From the NCBI GenBank assembly GCA_044226845.1, contig JBGAGG010000014.1, positions 48,585-112,584 on the forward strand: a stretch of 64,000 bases of DNA. The letters run 5' to 3'. Positions 7,720-16,978 of this stretch are shown here, piece by piece (position 1 is the first letter of the stretch; the number at the start of each line of letters is the position of its first letter). The stretch comes from JAFDZO01 sp044226845. GTDB lineage: Bacteria > Bacteroidota > Ignavibacteria > Tepidaquicellales > Tepidaquicellaceae. The notes beneath the pieces were generated by a model, which did no database searches, was not told the DNA's origin, and was given only the letters and a program-made list of their open reading frames with translations. Both the position numbers and the translations under genes were made by a program.

Positions 7720-10158
7720 TTATTTTTCGCCGTTTAATTTTTTAATTGCTGCAGTTAAATTTTTATAAATTCTTTCATCTGAAGTATTTTTCTTCATCTC
7801 TGTTAAAAAATCAATCATACTCTTATCTTCAGATTCTCCCAGTAGAGCAATCAATTCCGACTTTACGAATCTTGCATTAAAATCTATATACTTCTTTGCT
7901 AGTGTTTTTATATCTTCATCCTTTGCAAAAGGCCTCAATCCTCTTAACACATCTGCTCTCAGTCTGCTCGGAATATTTACTCCGAATCCTATTTCCTTAA
8001 AATAAGTTTTTACTCTTTCATCACTTTTTACTTTATTCGCAGCCTTAAGTGCATCAGCCACTGAACCCATAACAACATTCCTGTGTGATTCTCTGTACAT
8101 AAACGGCTTTACATACTCATACAAATCGCCCGGCTCTGCCAGTTTCACCAGTGCATCAATTCCATCTGATACAATATAATTATCTTTCTCATCTTTTATT
8201 TTTCTTAATACAAATTTTAAAACTTTCTCATCTTTATAATTTGTAAGAGCTTTTAAAATTTCTCTCTTAACTTTCGGATGTGTTTGTATATCATAGCCCT
8301 TCATTAAAATATCTGCAACCTGTATTCTCTTTAACTTACCGAGTGCGCTTGCAGCTTCACTTCTTACTCCGTAAAATTTATCGTTTATCAGAATATTATA
8401 CAAAACATCGGTAATCATTCTGTCGAATGGCTTATACGGCAGCTCGCGAATCGCCGTTATCCTGTCTATTGCATTCTCGCTCTGTAGAATCTGATTATAT
8501 ACATCACCAACGCTTCTGTTTATTTTTGACTTATCAAGTATATTATTGCCGTAATCGAACTGAACAAAATCCGGAGCCGAGTTGAAGCTAATTTTAAACT
8601 GCTCTTCCCTCTGAGAAATATTTATCTTCTCAATTTTATTTTCATCTCCGCTTTTTATTCTTATCTCTACCGGAGTTCTGAATGTCGGCGTAAGTGAATC
8701 CTCTCTCTGCGTTTGCTTCACATTCAGCACAACCATTTTATTAGCAGCATCATAAGAATAATTCACATCAAACTCCGGCTGGCCTGCTTTCCATATCCAC
8801 TGGTCGAACATCCATTTAAAATCTGCCGGCGGCTGGTCAAGATTCGGGTCGCTGTTCCATGTTTTATTTATCGCATCGACTAAATCCTGACTCTCTACAT
8901 TTTTATACCCGTAATCTGTCAGAAAAGTTTTAAGCGAAGGAAAAAACTTATCACCTAAAATATATCTGAACGTATTTATTATAACAGAGCCTTTATCATA
9001 ATTGTTAGTTGTTACGCTGCCGTATCCTGCCCAGATCGGATATCTTCCTATAACAGAATCTGCTCTTATTGAATTATCACCATTGCGGAGAATCTGATAA
9101 TCGTATTCATCTCTTCCGTATTTTTCTTCGCTCCATAATGCATCACTGTAAGTTGCAAAGCTTTCATTCAGCCACATCTCATTCCAGTTGCGGCATGTAA
9201 TTAAATCTCCCCACCACTGATGCCCCAGCTCATGTGATATCAATCCTTCAGCCGAATAATTTTTTTCTATCTCAGGCGAGTAATATGCGCGTTCATTCAG
9301 TACAACTGCGCTTGTGTTTTCCATTCCGCCGTAGATAAAATCAGTAACTGTTATTTGCGAGAATTTTGCCCAGGGATACATCACTCCATACTTCTCTGAA
9401 AATACTTTCACCATCTCCTTTGTATTTCTGAATGAATACAATCCGTCTGCAAGCCTCTCGGGATAAACGTATGACTGCACCGGAATATCATTGTATGCAT
9501 CCTGTATTATATCAAAGTCACCTACTCCCAGCATAATTAAATATGTCGAGTGCGGCTTATCCTGCACCCAGTGCGCTGTGTACTTATCAGTGCCGGAAGG
9601 AGTTTGTGATTCAAGATAGCCGTTTGATAATGTCTGCAGATTCAGATCTGTTGTTACATACATCTCAGTCGTAGTTTTATCATTGGGATAATCATATATC
9701 GGTATCCAGTATCTGTTATCTTCCCCTTCACCTTGAGTCCATATCTGTTTTTTATAATTTGGTGTCAGCTCCTGCGGATAAATAAAATACAATCCGCTTT
9801 GCGGTATACATGTATAATCTACCGTATATATAATGGTATCATTTGACGTATAAGAATTATCAAGTATCACTGTAATTTTTTTATCATCGTAATCGTACTT
9901 TAATCTTTTCCCGTTCTTATCTGTTATTGAGTTAATTCTAAAAGCAACTGCATCTACTTCAAATTCATTAAAGTTATCTGCAAGCGGAACTATCTTAGTT
10001 TCAACATTTCCGAGAATCATTTTTTTATCCCAGTCTATATTTATATTCATCTTTATATGCTGCACATCGTAAGTTCTTACGCGTTCAGGTGCGTTTTTTT
10101 CCTGCGCAAAACTTAGTGAAGAAATTAACAGAACAATACAGGTAAAGAGGGTCTTCAT
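7720..10158 (-). CDS. Secreted M1-family metallo-aminopeptidase
   Basis: An 812-residue zinc aminopeptidase with a signal peptide (about residues 1-19, ending SFAQ). The N-terminal beta domain precedes the catalytic domain, which has the substrate motif GGMEN at 277-281, the zinc site HELGH at 309-313 and the third ligand E332 in NESFATY. From about residue 540 the chain is a helical HEAT-like repeat region, as in other M1 enzymes. It should remove N-terminal residues from peptides in the periplasm or outside the cell. It shares a junction with the following lipoprotein gene and probably forms one transcript with it. Confidence 0.93.
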   Translation of the reverse strand: MKTLFTCIVLLISSLSFAQEKNAPERVRTYDVQHIKMNINIDWDKKMILGNVETKIVPLADNFNEFEVDAVAFRINSITDKNGKRLKYDYDDKKITVILDNSYTSNDTIIYTVDYTCIPQSGLYFIYPQELTPNYKKQIWTQGEGEDNRYWIPIYDYPNDKTTTEMYVTTDLNLQTLSNGYLESQTPSGTDKYTAHWVQDKPHSTYLIMLGVGDFDIIQDAYNDIPVQSYVYPERLADGLYSFRNTKEMVKVFSEKYGVMYPWAKFSQITVTDFIYGGMENTSAVVLNERAYYSPEIEKNYSAEGLISHELGHQWWGDLITCRNWNEMWLNESFATYSDALWSEEKYGRDEYDYQILRNGDNSIRADSVIGRYPIWAGYGSVTTNNYDKGSVIINTFRYILGDKFFPSLKTFLTDYGYKNVESQDLVDAINKTWNSDPNLDQPPADFKWMFDQWIWKAGQPEFDVNYSYDAANKMVVLNVKQTQREDSLTPTFRTPVEIRIKSGDENKIEKINISQREEQFKISFNSAPDFVQFDYGNNILDKSKINRSVGDVYNQILQSENAIDRITAIRELPYKPFDRMITDVLYNILINDKFYGVRSEAASALGKLKRIQVADILMKGYDIQTHPKVKREILKALTNYKDEKVLKFVLRKIKDEKDNYIVSDGIDALVKLAEPGDLYEYVKPFMYRESHRNVVMGSVADALKAANKVKSDERVKTYFKEIGFGVNIPSRLRADVLRGLRPFAKDEDIKTLAKKYIDFNARFVKSELIALLGESEDKSMIDFLTEMKKNTSDERIYKNLTAAIKKLNGEK

Positions 10159-10205
10159 TATTAATTTTATTGAGAATTTAACTTGAGAGAATTTGAAATA
10201 TAAAA

Positions 10206-10703
10206 TTAAAATCTGATATAGGAGTAACCTGATTTTTGCAGATCAACAATTCGCGCATAAGCGCCCATTCCCAGTATCATAACTCCGGGCAGCAGATCGC
10301 TTGCAGTCCATTTATTATTTTCCATAGTAACTCCGCAGATCTCAACGCTCACTCCATCAGCTATCAGCTGCGCAACCAGATCTTTATTAGGATTGCCTTT
10401 GGATTTCCCCGTATGTTTTGCATAAGAAGCATCATTCAGCAGCCAGTAACCTGCGGCTAAATGGACAACAACTGAAATCTGATAGTCAGCTTTCTTTAAT
10501 CCCTGCTGTATATATCTTGCATTCAGCAGCGATGGGTAATGCAGTCCTGCGCCGACACCGTTTTCCCACACGTCAGTGTTAACTTCCCATACGGAAGTAA
10601 CATTTGTCTTATGTGTGATATCCTTTATCTCAGGATTCTGAGCTTTTGCATTTGAAAAAATAAAAAGCAAACATGCGAATAAAACAAAAGAGAGATTTTT
10701 CAT
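10206..10703 (-). CDS. Exported DsrE-family protein
   Basis: A 165-residue protein with a signal peptide of about 22 residues (ending NAKAQ). The mature part has a DsrE/DsrF-like fold signature: ISVVVHLAAGYWLLND, LVAQLIADGVSVEICGVTM with a single conserved-position cysteine C123, and a hydrophobic C-terminal MILGMGAYARIVDLQ. Cytoplasmic DsrE proteins relay sulfur in tRNA thiolation or sulfur oxidation. Exported homologues are common but uncharacterised, so the role here is open. It lies between nadB and the M1 peptidase on the same strand. Confidence 0.75.
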   Translation of the reverse strand: MKNLSFVLFACLLFIFSNAKAQNPEIKDITHKTNVTSVWEVNTDVWENGVGAGLHYPSLLNARYIQQGLKKADYQISVVVHLAAGYWLLNDASYAKHTGKSKGNPNKDLVAQLIADGVSVEICGVTMENNKWTASDLLPGVMILGMGAYARIVDLQKSGYSYIRF

Positions 10704-10707
10704 TTTA

Positions 10708-12339
10708 CTATTTAATATTTTTAATTTTCTTTTTAATTATTGTATCTTTTAAAAAATTCTTATCGTCTTTTTTAGGGTAATCCAGCATATAATGCAATCC
10801 TCGTGACTCTTTTCTTTTCATTGCCGACTCCACTATCAAAGCAGCAACAGTGACAAGATTTCTCAGTTCCAGTAAATCCACACTTACTTTTGTTTTTTTA
10901 TAAAACTCTCTTATCTCATCCTTCATCATTAAAATCCTTCTGTATGCTCGTTTCAATCTTATTGTATTTCTTACAATACCGACATAGTCGCTCATTATTT
11001 CTTTAATTTCCTTTTTATTGTGAGAGATTAATATCCACTCTTCAGTATTAACCGTTCCGCTGTCATCCCAGTTTAAAATATTATTGTGAAGTTTAGTTAG
11101 TTTTTCCTGTGCATCTTTTTTAAAATTATTTTTAAAATAATCATTGATAGCATTTGAGAACACCAATGCTTCCAGTAATGAATTTGATGCAAGTCTGTTG
11201 GCCCCGTGCACACCCGTCATTGTAACCTCTCCGCAGGCAAAAAGATTTTCAACGTTTGTTCTTCCGTATAAATCTGTTTTAATGCCACCACATGAATAAT
11301 GTGCTGCCGGCACAACAGGAATCATTTGTTTTGTTGCATCAATACCGAGCTTAAGGCAATGTCTGTATATATTCGGAAAATGACTTAAAATTTCTTTCTT
11401 ATTTATGTGACGCATATCGAGAAATACATTTGTATCACCGCTCTTTTTTAATTCAGCATCTATTGCCCGCGCTACAATATCTCTCGGCGCTAACGATTTT
11501 CTTTTATCATACTTCTGCATAAACTCCTTGCCGTCTCTTGTTTTCAATACCGCCCCTGCTCCTCTTACTGCTTCAGAAATTAAAAATACCTGAAGGTCAG
11601 AAGTTTCTTTATTTTCATAAAGAGCTGTGGGATGAAACTGTACAAATTCCATATTTGCAATTGTACAACCGGCTCTGTACCCCATTGCATATCCGTCGCC
11701 AGTTGCAATAGCAGGATTAGTTGTATGCTGGTAAATCTGACCTAATCCGCCCGAACATAAAATTGTATAGGAAGAAACAATCTTTTCTACCTTATTTGAG
11801 TTTACATTGTAAGCATAAATGCCATAGCACTTATTTTTCTCTTTTGAATTTTTATTTTTAAAATTTCTGGGAGTGAGTAAATCAATTGCGAAGTAGTACT
11901 CGTAAATTTTTATTTTAGGAATGAGAGAAATTTTATGCAGTAATGCTCTCTCTATTTCTTTGCCGGTTAAATCTCTTGAATGCAGTATTCTGTTGCGCGA
12001 GTGTCCGCCTTCTTTGCCAAGTAAAATATGTCCGTGGTCTTTACTGAAATTTACACCCAACTCAATCAGTTCTTTTATTCTTTGCGGTCCTTCAGTTACA
12101 ATTTTTTCTACTGATTTTATATTGCACAATCCTGCGCCGCAATCGAGCGTATCTTTTATATGCAGATCGAATGTATCGTCATCGGCAAAAACAGTTGCAA
12201 TTCCGCCCTGCGCATAGTTTGTATTTGATTCAGCTTTTTGTTTTTTAGTTATTATCGTAACCTTTCCAAGTTCCGATAATTTTATTGCGAGTGAAAGTCC
12301 AGCAATTCCGCTGCCTACTATAAGAAAATCAGTCTTCAA
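10708..12339 (-). CDS. nadB: L-aspartate oxidase
   Basis: A 543-residue FAD enzyme that converts L-aspartate to iminoaspartate in de novo NAD synthesis. Visible: the FAD-binding GSGIAGLS at 9-16, NYAQGGIATV, HSRDLTGKEIERAL, EFVQFHPTALYE, and GGIKTDLYGRTNVENLFACGE followed by HGANRLASNSLLEA. The succinate dehydrogenase-like C-terminal helical domain is complete. The apparent start is TTG (12337-12339), right in front of the FAD motif; no ATG precedes it in frame. nadA and nadC are not adjacent. Confidence 0.95.
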   Translation of the reverse strand: MKTDFLIVGSGIAGLSLAIKLSELGKVTIITKKQKAESNTNYAQGGIATVFADDDTFDLHIKDTLDCGAGLCNIKSVEKIVTEGPQRIKELIELGVNFSKDHGHILLGKEGGHSRNRILHSRDLTGKEIERALLHKISLIPKIKIYEYYFAIDLLTPRNFKNKNSKEKNKCYGIYAYNVNSNKVEKIVSSYTILCSGGLGQIYQHTTNPAIATGDGYAMGYRAGCTIANMEFVQFHPTALYENKETSDLQVFLISEAVRGAGAVLKTRDGKEFMQKYDKRKSLAPRDIVARAIDAELKKSGDTNVFLDMRHINKKEILSHFPNIYRHCLKLGIDATKQMIPVVPAAHYSCGGIKTDLYGRTNVENLFACGEVTMTGVHGANRLASNSLLEALVFSNAINDYFKNNFKKDAQEKLTKLHNNILNWDDSGTVNTEEWILISHNKKEIKEIMSDYVGIVRNTIRLKRAYRRILMMKDEIREFYKKTKVSVDLLELRNLVTVAALIVESAMKRKESRGLHYMLDYPKKDDKNFLKDTIIKKKIKNIK

Positions 12340-12490
12340 ATAAATTTAGTTTTATTAATCACAAATTACATTCACTAAAATGATTTAGCATGATAAAGAA
12401 TCCAAATCAATCAGTTGTAATCCGTGAAATCAGTGATTGAATGTCAAAAGTAATACATTCTTTACTTTTTAAAAGTGATAAAATAAAAAA

Positions 12491-12517
12491 CCCTGAAATC
12501 AATAAAAGAGATCAGGG
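12491..12517 (-). terminator. rho-independent terminator, minus strand
   Basis: A CCCTGA / TCAGGG stem with a 15-base loop. It is followed on the minus strand by six T's. It lies downstream of the flavin-oxidase-like gene that ends at 12601. Confidence 0.65.
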
Positions 12518-12529
12518 TATAAAAATAGA

Positions 12530-12563
12530 AGCCATTGCCCCGATAAATCTGAAGACAATGGCT
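12530..12563. terminator. Second hairpin with T-run
   Basis: An AGCCATTG / CAATGGCT 8-bp stem with an 18-base loop. It is followed by a T-run on the plus strand, and AT-rich sequence lies on the other side. With the hairpin at 12491 it makes a double terminator between nadB and the gene ending at 12601. Confidence 0.55.
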
Positions 12564-12600
12564 TTTTTAGCTATGAGAACTCTAATTTACTAAAAATATA

Positions 12601-13035
12601 TTAAGCTTCCAATACTTTTGCTGGGAACCATCCGCTTTGTAAAGAGGTAACAAAAAACTTGTCAATTTTAATTCTGCATGGAGCAACCGGTGTATAGGTC
12701 TTGAACCATGGCATTTTCTCAAGTATCATATTTCTAACTTTATCCTCATCTTCGTTCGGCAGCATTTCTATTGTGCCTTTGCCCTGAAGAAAATCCTGCA
12801 TCGCATCATTTTTTGATATTGAGATTGCAATATTCTTGTTAAGAAATATATTTCTGTAAGATTTACCTGCAGTCTCTAAAAAGCAATATATCGTTAATCC
12901 GTCACTGGCAAAATATGCTCCCAGTATCCAGGGAGAATATTCTCCGCCGGTCGAAGCAATCGATATCGCATCGTTAGCTTTGAAGATTTCTAAAATTTTT
13001 TCTTTGATTTGTTCAGGGGTTGCTTGTTGTTCCAT
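12601..13035 (-). CDS. Pyridoxamine 5'-phosphate oxidase-like flavin-binding protein
   Basis: A 144-residue split-barrel protein of the PNPOx-like superfamily. Blocks seen include NDAISIASTGGEYSPWILGAYF, IYCFLETAGKSYRNIFLNKNIAISI, and a C-terminal CRIKIDKFFVTSL. Such proteins bind FMN, F420 or heme and reduce or oxidise small molecules; the substrate is not clear, and it is shorter than true PdxH. The start is the ATG at 13033-13035. It follows the aldo/keto reductase gene with a 10-base gap, so the two redox genes are likely one operon. Confidence 0.75.
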   Translation of the reverse strand: MEQQATPEQIKEKILEIFKANDAISIASTGGEYSPWILGAYFASDGLTIYCFLETAGKSYRNIFLNKNIAISISKNDAMQDFLQGKGTIEMLPNEDEDKVRNMILEKMPWFKTYTPVAPCRIKIDKFFVTSLQSGWFPAKVLEA

Positions 13036-13045
13036 TTAACTTTTT

Positions 13046-14080
13046 TTATTTAATTTTATTATTTCTGTGGTTTTCAATTTGAGAGTGTGTTCCACCGGAA
13101 ATCACTTCTTTTACCTGGTCGCTTTGCAGCATATCATGCGGAAAGCCGAGCTCAATTTTACTTACTTCATCAAGTCTTTTAATATCTTCATCGGATAATT
13201 TAAAATCCAGACATCCTAAGCTGTCCTCTATCTGCTCAACTTTTCTTGCACCAACTATAGGGATTACTATCTGCTCTTTCTGCCTGTTCCAGTTCAATGC
13301 AACCTGCGCCGGAGATTTCCCGAGCTCTTCAGCAATCTTAACAACTTCTTTTGCTATAGCGGTGCTCTTTTCATTTCTTCTTAAGCTGTGTTCAGGCACT
13401 CTTCCTTTTTCATCTTTTAAATATTTCCCGGTTAATGCACCGCCTGCCAATGGCGCCCATGATGTTACTGCGAGGTCAAATTCTTTTGCCATCGGGAATA
13501 AGTCTCTTTCAGGAGTTCTTTGCGTTAAGCTATATTCAATCTGCAAAGCGCAAAACTTAGACCAGGCGTGAAAACTACTTACTGTATTTGCCTGGGCTAC
13601 TACCCATGCAGGAGTATCAGATACTCCTATATAATTTACTTTTCCCTGTGAAACTAAGTCATCCAGTCCGCGCATTACTTCTTCAACGTGAGTGGTAAAA
13701 TCCCATGCATGCACCCAAAATAAATCGATATATTCTGTGTTCAGTCTTTTCAGACTTCCTTCAACGGAGCGCATCATATTTTTCCTTGAGTTGCCGGAAT
13801 AATTTGGGTCACCTTTTTTATCAAACAAAGTATATTTTGTTGCAAGTACGAAGTGGTCTCTATCAGCACGGATCAAATCACCGGTAATCATTTCGCTGTT
13901 GCCGGCAGTATAAATATTTGCAGTATCAATAAAGTTACCGCCTTTGTTCACATAAATATCAAATATCTTTTTGCTTGTTTCATAGTCGCATCCGAAATCA
14001 GTATCCGAACCGAACGTCATAGTGCCAAGGCATATTTCCGAAACCCTTACTCCGGCATTACCTAATAATTTATAATTCAT
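13046..14080 (-). CDS. Aldo/keto reductase
   Basis: A 344-residue NADPH-dependent oxidoreductase with a TIM barrel, starting at the ATG at 14078-14080 (MNYKLLGNAGVRVSEICLG). A TTG five codons upstream is less likely. The catalytic set is visible: D in FIDTANIYTAG with the tyrosine, K in VLATKYTLF, and H in LFWVHAWD. The cofactor-binding PIVGARKVEQIEDSL is near the end. It is close to the large AKR7/Tas/YajO-like branch that reduces aldehydes and ketones. The specific substrate is unknown. Confidence 0.92.
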   Translation of the reverse strand: MNYKLLGNAGVRVSEICLGTMTFGSDTDFGCDYETSKKIFDIYVNKGGNFIDTANIYTAGNSEMITGDLIRADRDHFVLATKYTLFDKKGDPNYSGNSRKNMMRSVEGSLKRLNTEYIDLFWVHAWDFTTHVEEVMRGLDDLVSQGKVNYIGVSDTPAWVVAQANTVSSFHAWSKFCALQIEYSLTQRTPERDLFPMAKEFDLAVTSWAPLAGGALTGKYLKDEKGRVPEHSLRRNEKSTAIAKEVVKIAEELGKSPAQVALNWNRQKEQIVIPIVGARKVEQIEDSLGCLDFKLSDEDIKRLDEVSKIELGFPHDMLQSDQVKEVISGGTHSQIENHRNNKIK

Positions 14081-14149
14081 CTTTTCAATTAACAATTAGT
14101 AATTAACAATTAACCGTATACGTTTAATCTTACTTTCTACTTTCTACTT

Positions 14150-15310
14150 TTACAAAACTTCCTTTATCTTTTTAATTGCTGCCTGAATATTTTCAGTTGA
14201 GTTTGCATAGGAGAATCTTAAATAGCCTTCACCGAATGCTCCGAATGCCGTTCCCGATAAACATGCTACACCTGCATTATAGAGTAAATGATCGCAAAGC
14301 TTTCTTGAATCATATCCTGTCTTTGTTATATTCGGGAATGCATAGAATGCGCCGTCAGGCACTACGCATGAAAATCCCGGGATTGAATTTAATCCGTCAA
14401 CTATCACATCTCTTCTCTTTAAAAATTCTGCCTTCATGTGCTCGACTGCATCCTGCGGACCTGTATATGCTTCTATACATGCTTTCTGAACCATGTAGTT
14501 TGTACATGAATTGCTGTTAGTCATCAGCTTTGAAAATAATTCAGCAAGGTCTTTTCTCATTACTCCGTAACCTGCTCTCCATCCGGTCATTGCATATGTT
14601 TTTGAAAATCCTTCCAGTATAATTGTACGCTCAAGCATGCCGGGAATTTGTGTAATGCTGAAATGCTCACCTGTAAAAATTAATCTTGAATAAATTTCAT
14701 CACTAAGTATCATTATATCTGTATCTTTTACAACGTCTGCGATTTTTCTGATTGTGTCTTCAGTTAAAATTCCGCCAGTAGGATTTTGCGGAGTATTAAT
14801 AATTATTAACTTTGTCTTTGGTGTGATAAGTTTTTTCAAGTCTTCAACATCGAATGAAAAATTCTTTGATTCTTCCAGTTTCAACGGAACAGCTGTTCCG
14901 CCTACAAAATTAATCATAGATTCATAGATCGGAAATCCCGGATTCGGATATATCACTTCATCGCCTTCATTCACCAGCGCAAGCATTGCGTAAAACATAA
15001 CAGGTTTTGCGCCTGGCATCATAACAACTTCGTCAGCATCTCTCTGCACTCCGCGTGTGCGGGTAATGTAATCTGCTATTACCTGTCTCAGCTCGACTAT
15101 CCCGTTGGACGGAGTATAGCCGTGATCGCCGGCTTTTATAGAGGCAATTGCTGCATCACATATATTCTGGGGAGTAGGAAAATCGGGCTGTCCGATTTCC
15201 AGATGTATTATTTTTTTACCTTCGGCTTCGAGTTTTTTTGCTTTCGCTAAAACTTCGAATGCTGTTTCTGTCCCAAGCCTGGACATTCTGTCTGCAAGTT
15301 TTATATTCAT
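14150..15310 (-). CDS. Class I/II pyridoxal-phosphate aminotransferase
   Basis: A 386-residue fold-type I aminotransferase, probably an aspartate/aromatic-type enzyme or one acting in amino acid synthesis. Landmarks: YTPSNG, NPGFPIYE, the NTPQNPTGG loop, SDEIYSRL, and the Schiff-base lysine K237 in GFSKTYAMTGWRAGY. A C-terminal YLRFSYANS carries the carboxylate-binding arginine. The start is the ATG at 15308-15310. The substrate cannot be fixed by eye, but the sequence resembles the AspC/PatA subgroup. It lies downstream of the liv transporter genes on the same strand, separated by a repeat. Confidence 0.9.
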   Translation of the reverse strand: MNIKLADRMSRLGTETAFEVLAKAKKLEAEGKKIIHLEIGQPDFPTPQNICDAAIASIKAGDHGYTPSNGIVELRQVIADYITRTRGVQRDADEVVMMPGAKPVMFYAMLALVNEGDEVIYPNPGFPIYESMINFVGGTAVPLKLEESKNFSFDVEDLKKLITPKTKLIIINTPQNPTGGILTEDTIRKIADVVKDTDIMILSDEIYSRLIFTGEHFSITQIPGMLERTIILEGFSKTYAMTGWRAGYGVMRKDLAELFSKLMTNSNSCTNYMVQKACIEAYTGPQDAVEHMKAEFLKRRDVIVDGLNSIPGFSCVVPDGAFYAFPNITKTGYDSRKLCDHLLYNAGVACLSGTAFGAFGEGYLRFSYANSTENIQAAIKKIKEVL

Positions 15311-15340
15311 GATATTATAGTTTAAGATTTATTTTGATCC

Positions 15341-15410
15341 CTCGTTGCGAACGTCCTCGTTCGTAACGCAATATAACATTCCCAACGAGGACGTTGTGAA
15401 TGAGAAAGTT
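15341..15410. repeat. Composite intergenic hairpin repeat, copy 1
   Basis: A first arm pair (TTGCGAACG / CGTTCGTAA, loop TCCT) is followed by about 12 bases and then a CCCAACGAGGACGTTG segment ending GAATGAGAAA. The same two-part layout recurs at 16902-16977, between livG and livM. Shorter relatives are at 33912-33940 and 59071-59098. Confidence 0.7.
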
Positions 15411-15411
15411 T

Positions 15412-16119
15412 TTACTCCCCTAAATATGCCTTCCTCACTTCTTCATTCTTCGCAAGTTCATCAGCTTTTCCTTCTAAAATTATTTCACCTGTTTCCAATA
15501 CGTATCCGTAGTTTGCAATTGATAAAGCTAGGTTTGCATTCTGCTCAACTAAAAGAATTGTAATTCCTGTCGAGTGATTCAGCGCGACTATTTTTTCAAA
15601 AATTGTTTTAACCAGCAACGGAGCTATACCCAATGAAGGCTCATCAAGTAAAAGCACTTTCGGCTTTGACATTAAGGCGCGTGATATTGCAAGCATCTGC
15701 TGCTCGCCGCCGCTCAGCGTTCCACCTAATTGTTTTATTCTTTCTTTAAGTCTCGGGAAGAATGAGAACACAAACTCTAAGTCATCCTTTATTCCTTGCT
15801 TATCTTTGCGTGTGTATGCGCCCATCAAAAGATTTTCTTCAACAGTTAAGTTAGAAAAAATCAATCTTCCTTCAGGAGACTGGCATATGCCCATCTTCAC
15901 AATTTTTTCAGGATGAAGATTTGTTATATTATCACCGTTGTACGTAATAGAACCGCCTGCAACTTTTATTATTCCGGAAATCGCTCTCAGTGTTGAAGTT
16001 TTTCCTGCTCCGTTCGAGCCAATCAATGTAACAATCGAGCCTTCAGGCACACTTAAATTAATATTCCTTATTGCCTTTATCGCTCCGTAATGTACCTGTA
16101 AGTCTTTAATTTCAAGCAT
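15412..16119 (-). CDS. livF: Branched-chain amino acid ABC transporter ATPase LivF-type
   Basis: A 235-residue ABC ATPase of the LivF subgroup. Walker A is GSNGAGKTS, the signature LSGGEQQML, and Walker B LLLDEPSLGIAP. The LivF-type N-terminus LEIKDLQVHYGAIKAI and the C-terminal GEIILEGKADEL are also present. It should energise uptake of leucine/isoleucine/valine or related amides together with LivG. The start is the ATG at 16117-16119, overlapping the end of livG by 8 bases, which points to translational coupling. Confidence 0.93.
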   Translation of the reverse strand: MLEIKDLQVHYGAIKAIRNINLSVPEGSIVTLIGSNGAGKTSTLRAISGIIKVAGGSITYNGDNITNLHPEKIVKMGICQSPEGRLIFSNLTVEENLLMGAYTRKDKQGIKDDLEFVFSFFPRLKERIKQLGGTLSGGEQQMLAISRALMSKPKVLLLDEPSLGIAPLLVKTIFEKIVALNHSTGITILLVEQNANLALSIANYGYVLETGEIILEGKADELAKNEEVRKAYLGE

Positions 16120-16882
16120 GGTGTGTGTCCCCCAGATATGCTAATATAACTTTCTCATCATTACGGATTTCTTCAGGTTTACCTTCAGCTATTTTTTTTC
16201 CGTATTCAAGAACAAATATTCTTTCACATACACCCATCACAACTTTCATATCGTGCTCAATAAGTAAAATAGAAATATGGAAAAGATCTTTTATTTTTTT
16301 TATGAGGTTCATCAAATCAACTTTCTCTGTTGGATTCATTCCCGCAGCCGGTTCATCTAATAATAATAATCTCGGTGATGTTGCTAATGCCCTTACAATC
16401 TCTAATTTTCTCTGGTCGCCGTAAGGGAGCGAAACAGCATACTCATCTTTTTCATGGAGCAGGTCAAACATCTCAAGCAGCTCATCAATTTTTTTATCTA
16501 TCTCTTTTTCTTCCTTGTAAAACTTCGGAAGCTGCAGAACAGATGAAAAATATTTTGACTTAATATTTTTTATAAATGAAACTCTTACGTTATCTTTTAC
16601 AGAAAGTGATTTAAATAATCTTATATTCTGAAATGTTCTGCTGATTCCTTTCTCCGAAACTTCGAATGGCTTATAAGGCACAATTGATTCATTATTAAAA
16701 AGTATATCTCCGTCGCTCGGGTCATACACTCCCGTAATCATATTGAAAACCGTCGTCTTCCCTGCACCGTTAGGACCTATCATCCCGACAAGCTCATTAT
16801 CTTCCACTGTAGTTGATACTTTATCAACACAGGTAAGACCGCCGAAGCGCATCGTAATATTATCTAATTTTAATAAGCTCAA
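16112..16882 (-). CDS. livG: Branched-chain amino acid ABC transporter ATPase LivG-type
   Basis: A 256-residue ABC ATPase of the LivG subgroup. Walker A is GPNGAGKTT and Walker B LLLDEPAAGMNP. The signature region reads LPYGDQRKLEIVRAL, where LivG proteins characteristically deviate from LSGGQ. GISRTFQNIRLF is also typical of LivG. The apparent start is TTG at 16880-16882. It partners with LivF and LivM in high-affinity amino acid uptake at the inner membrane. A composite repeat occupies the gap to livM. Confidence 0.93.
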   Translation of the reverse strand: MSLLKLDNITMRFGGLTCVDKVSTTVEDNELVGMIGPNGAGKTTVFNMITGVYDPSDGDILFNNESIVPYKPFEVSEKGISRTFQNIRLFKSLSVKDNVRVSFIKNIKSKYFSSVLQLPKFYKEEKEIDKKIDELLEMFDLLHEKDEYAVSLPYGDQRKLEIVRALATSPRLLLLDEPAAGMNPTEKVDLMNLIKKIKDLFHISILLIEHDMKVVMGVCERIFVLEYGKKIAEGKPEEIRNDEKVILAYLGDTHHA

Positions 16883-16901
16883 TCTAATTTCAGATTTTTA
16901 T

Positions 16902-16977
16902 CTCATTACGAAGCTCCTGCTTCGTAACGTAAACTTTATACATTCTCGATCCGCCGCGGCAGATTGAGAATGAGAAA
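16902..16977. repeat. Composite intergenic hairpin repeat, copy 2
   Basis: TTACGAAG / CTTCGTAA with loop CTCCTG, then a second hairpin (ATTCTC / GAGAAT around a GC-rich loop) ending GAATGAGAAA. It has the same order and spacing as the copy at 15341-15410. It sits between livM and livG inside the presumed operon. Confidence 0.7.
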
Positions 16978-16978
16978 T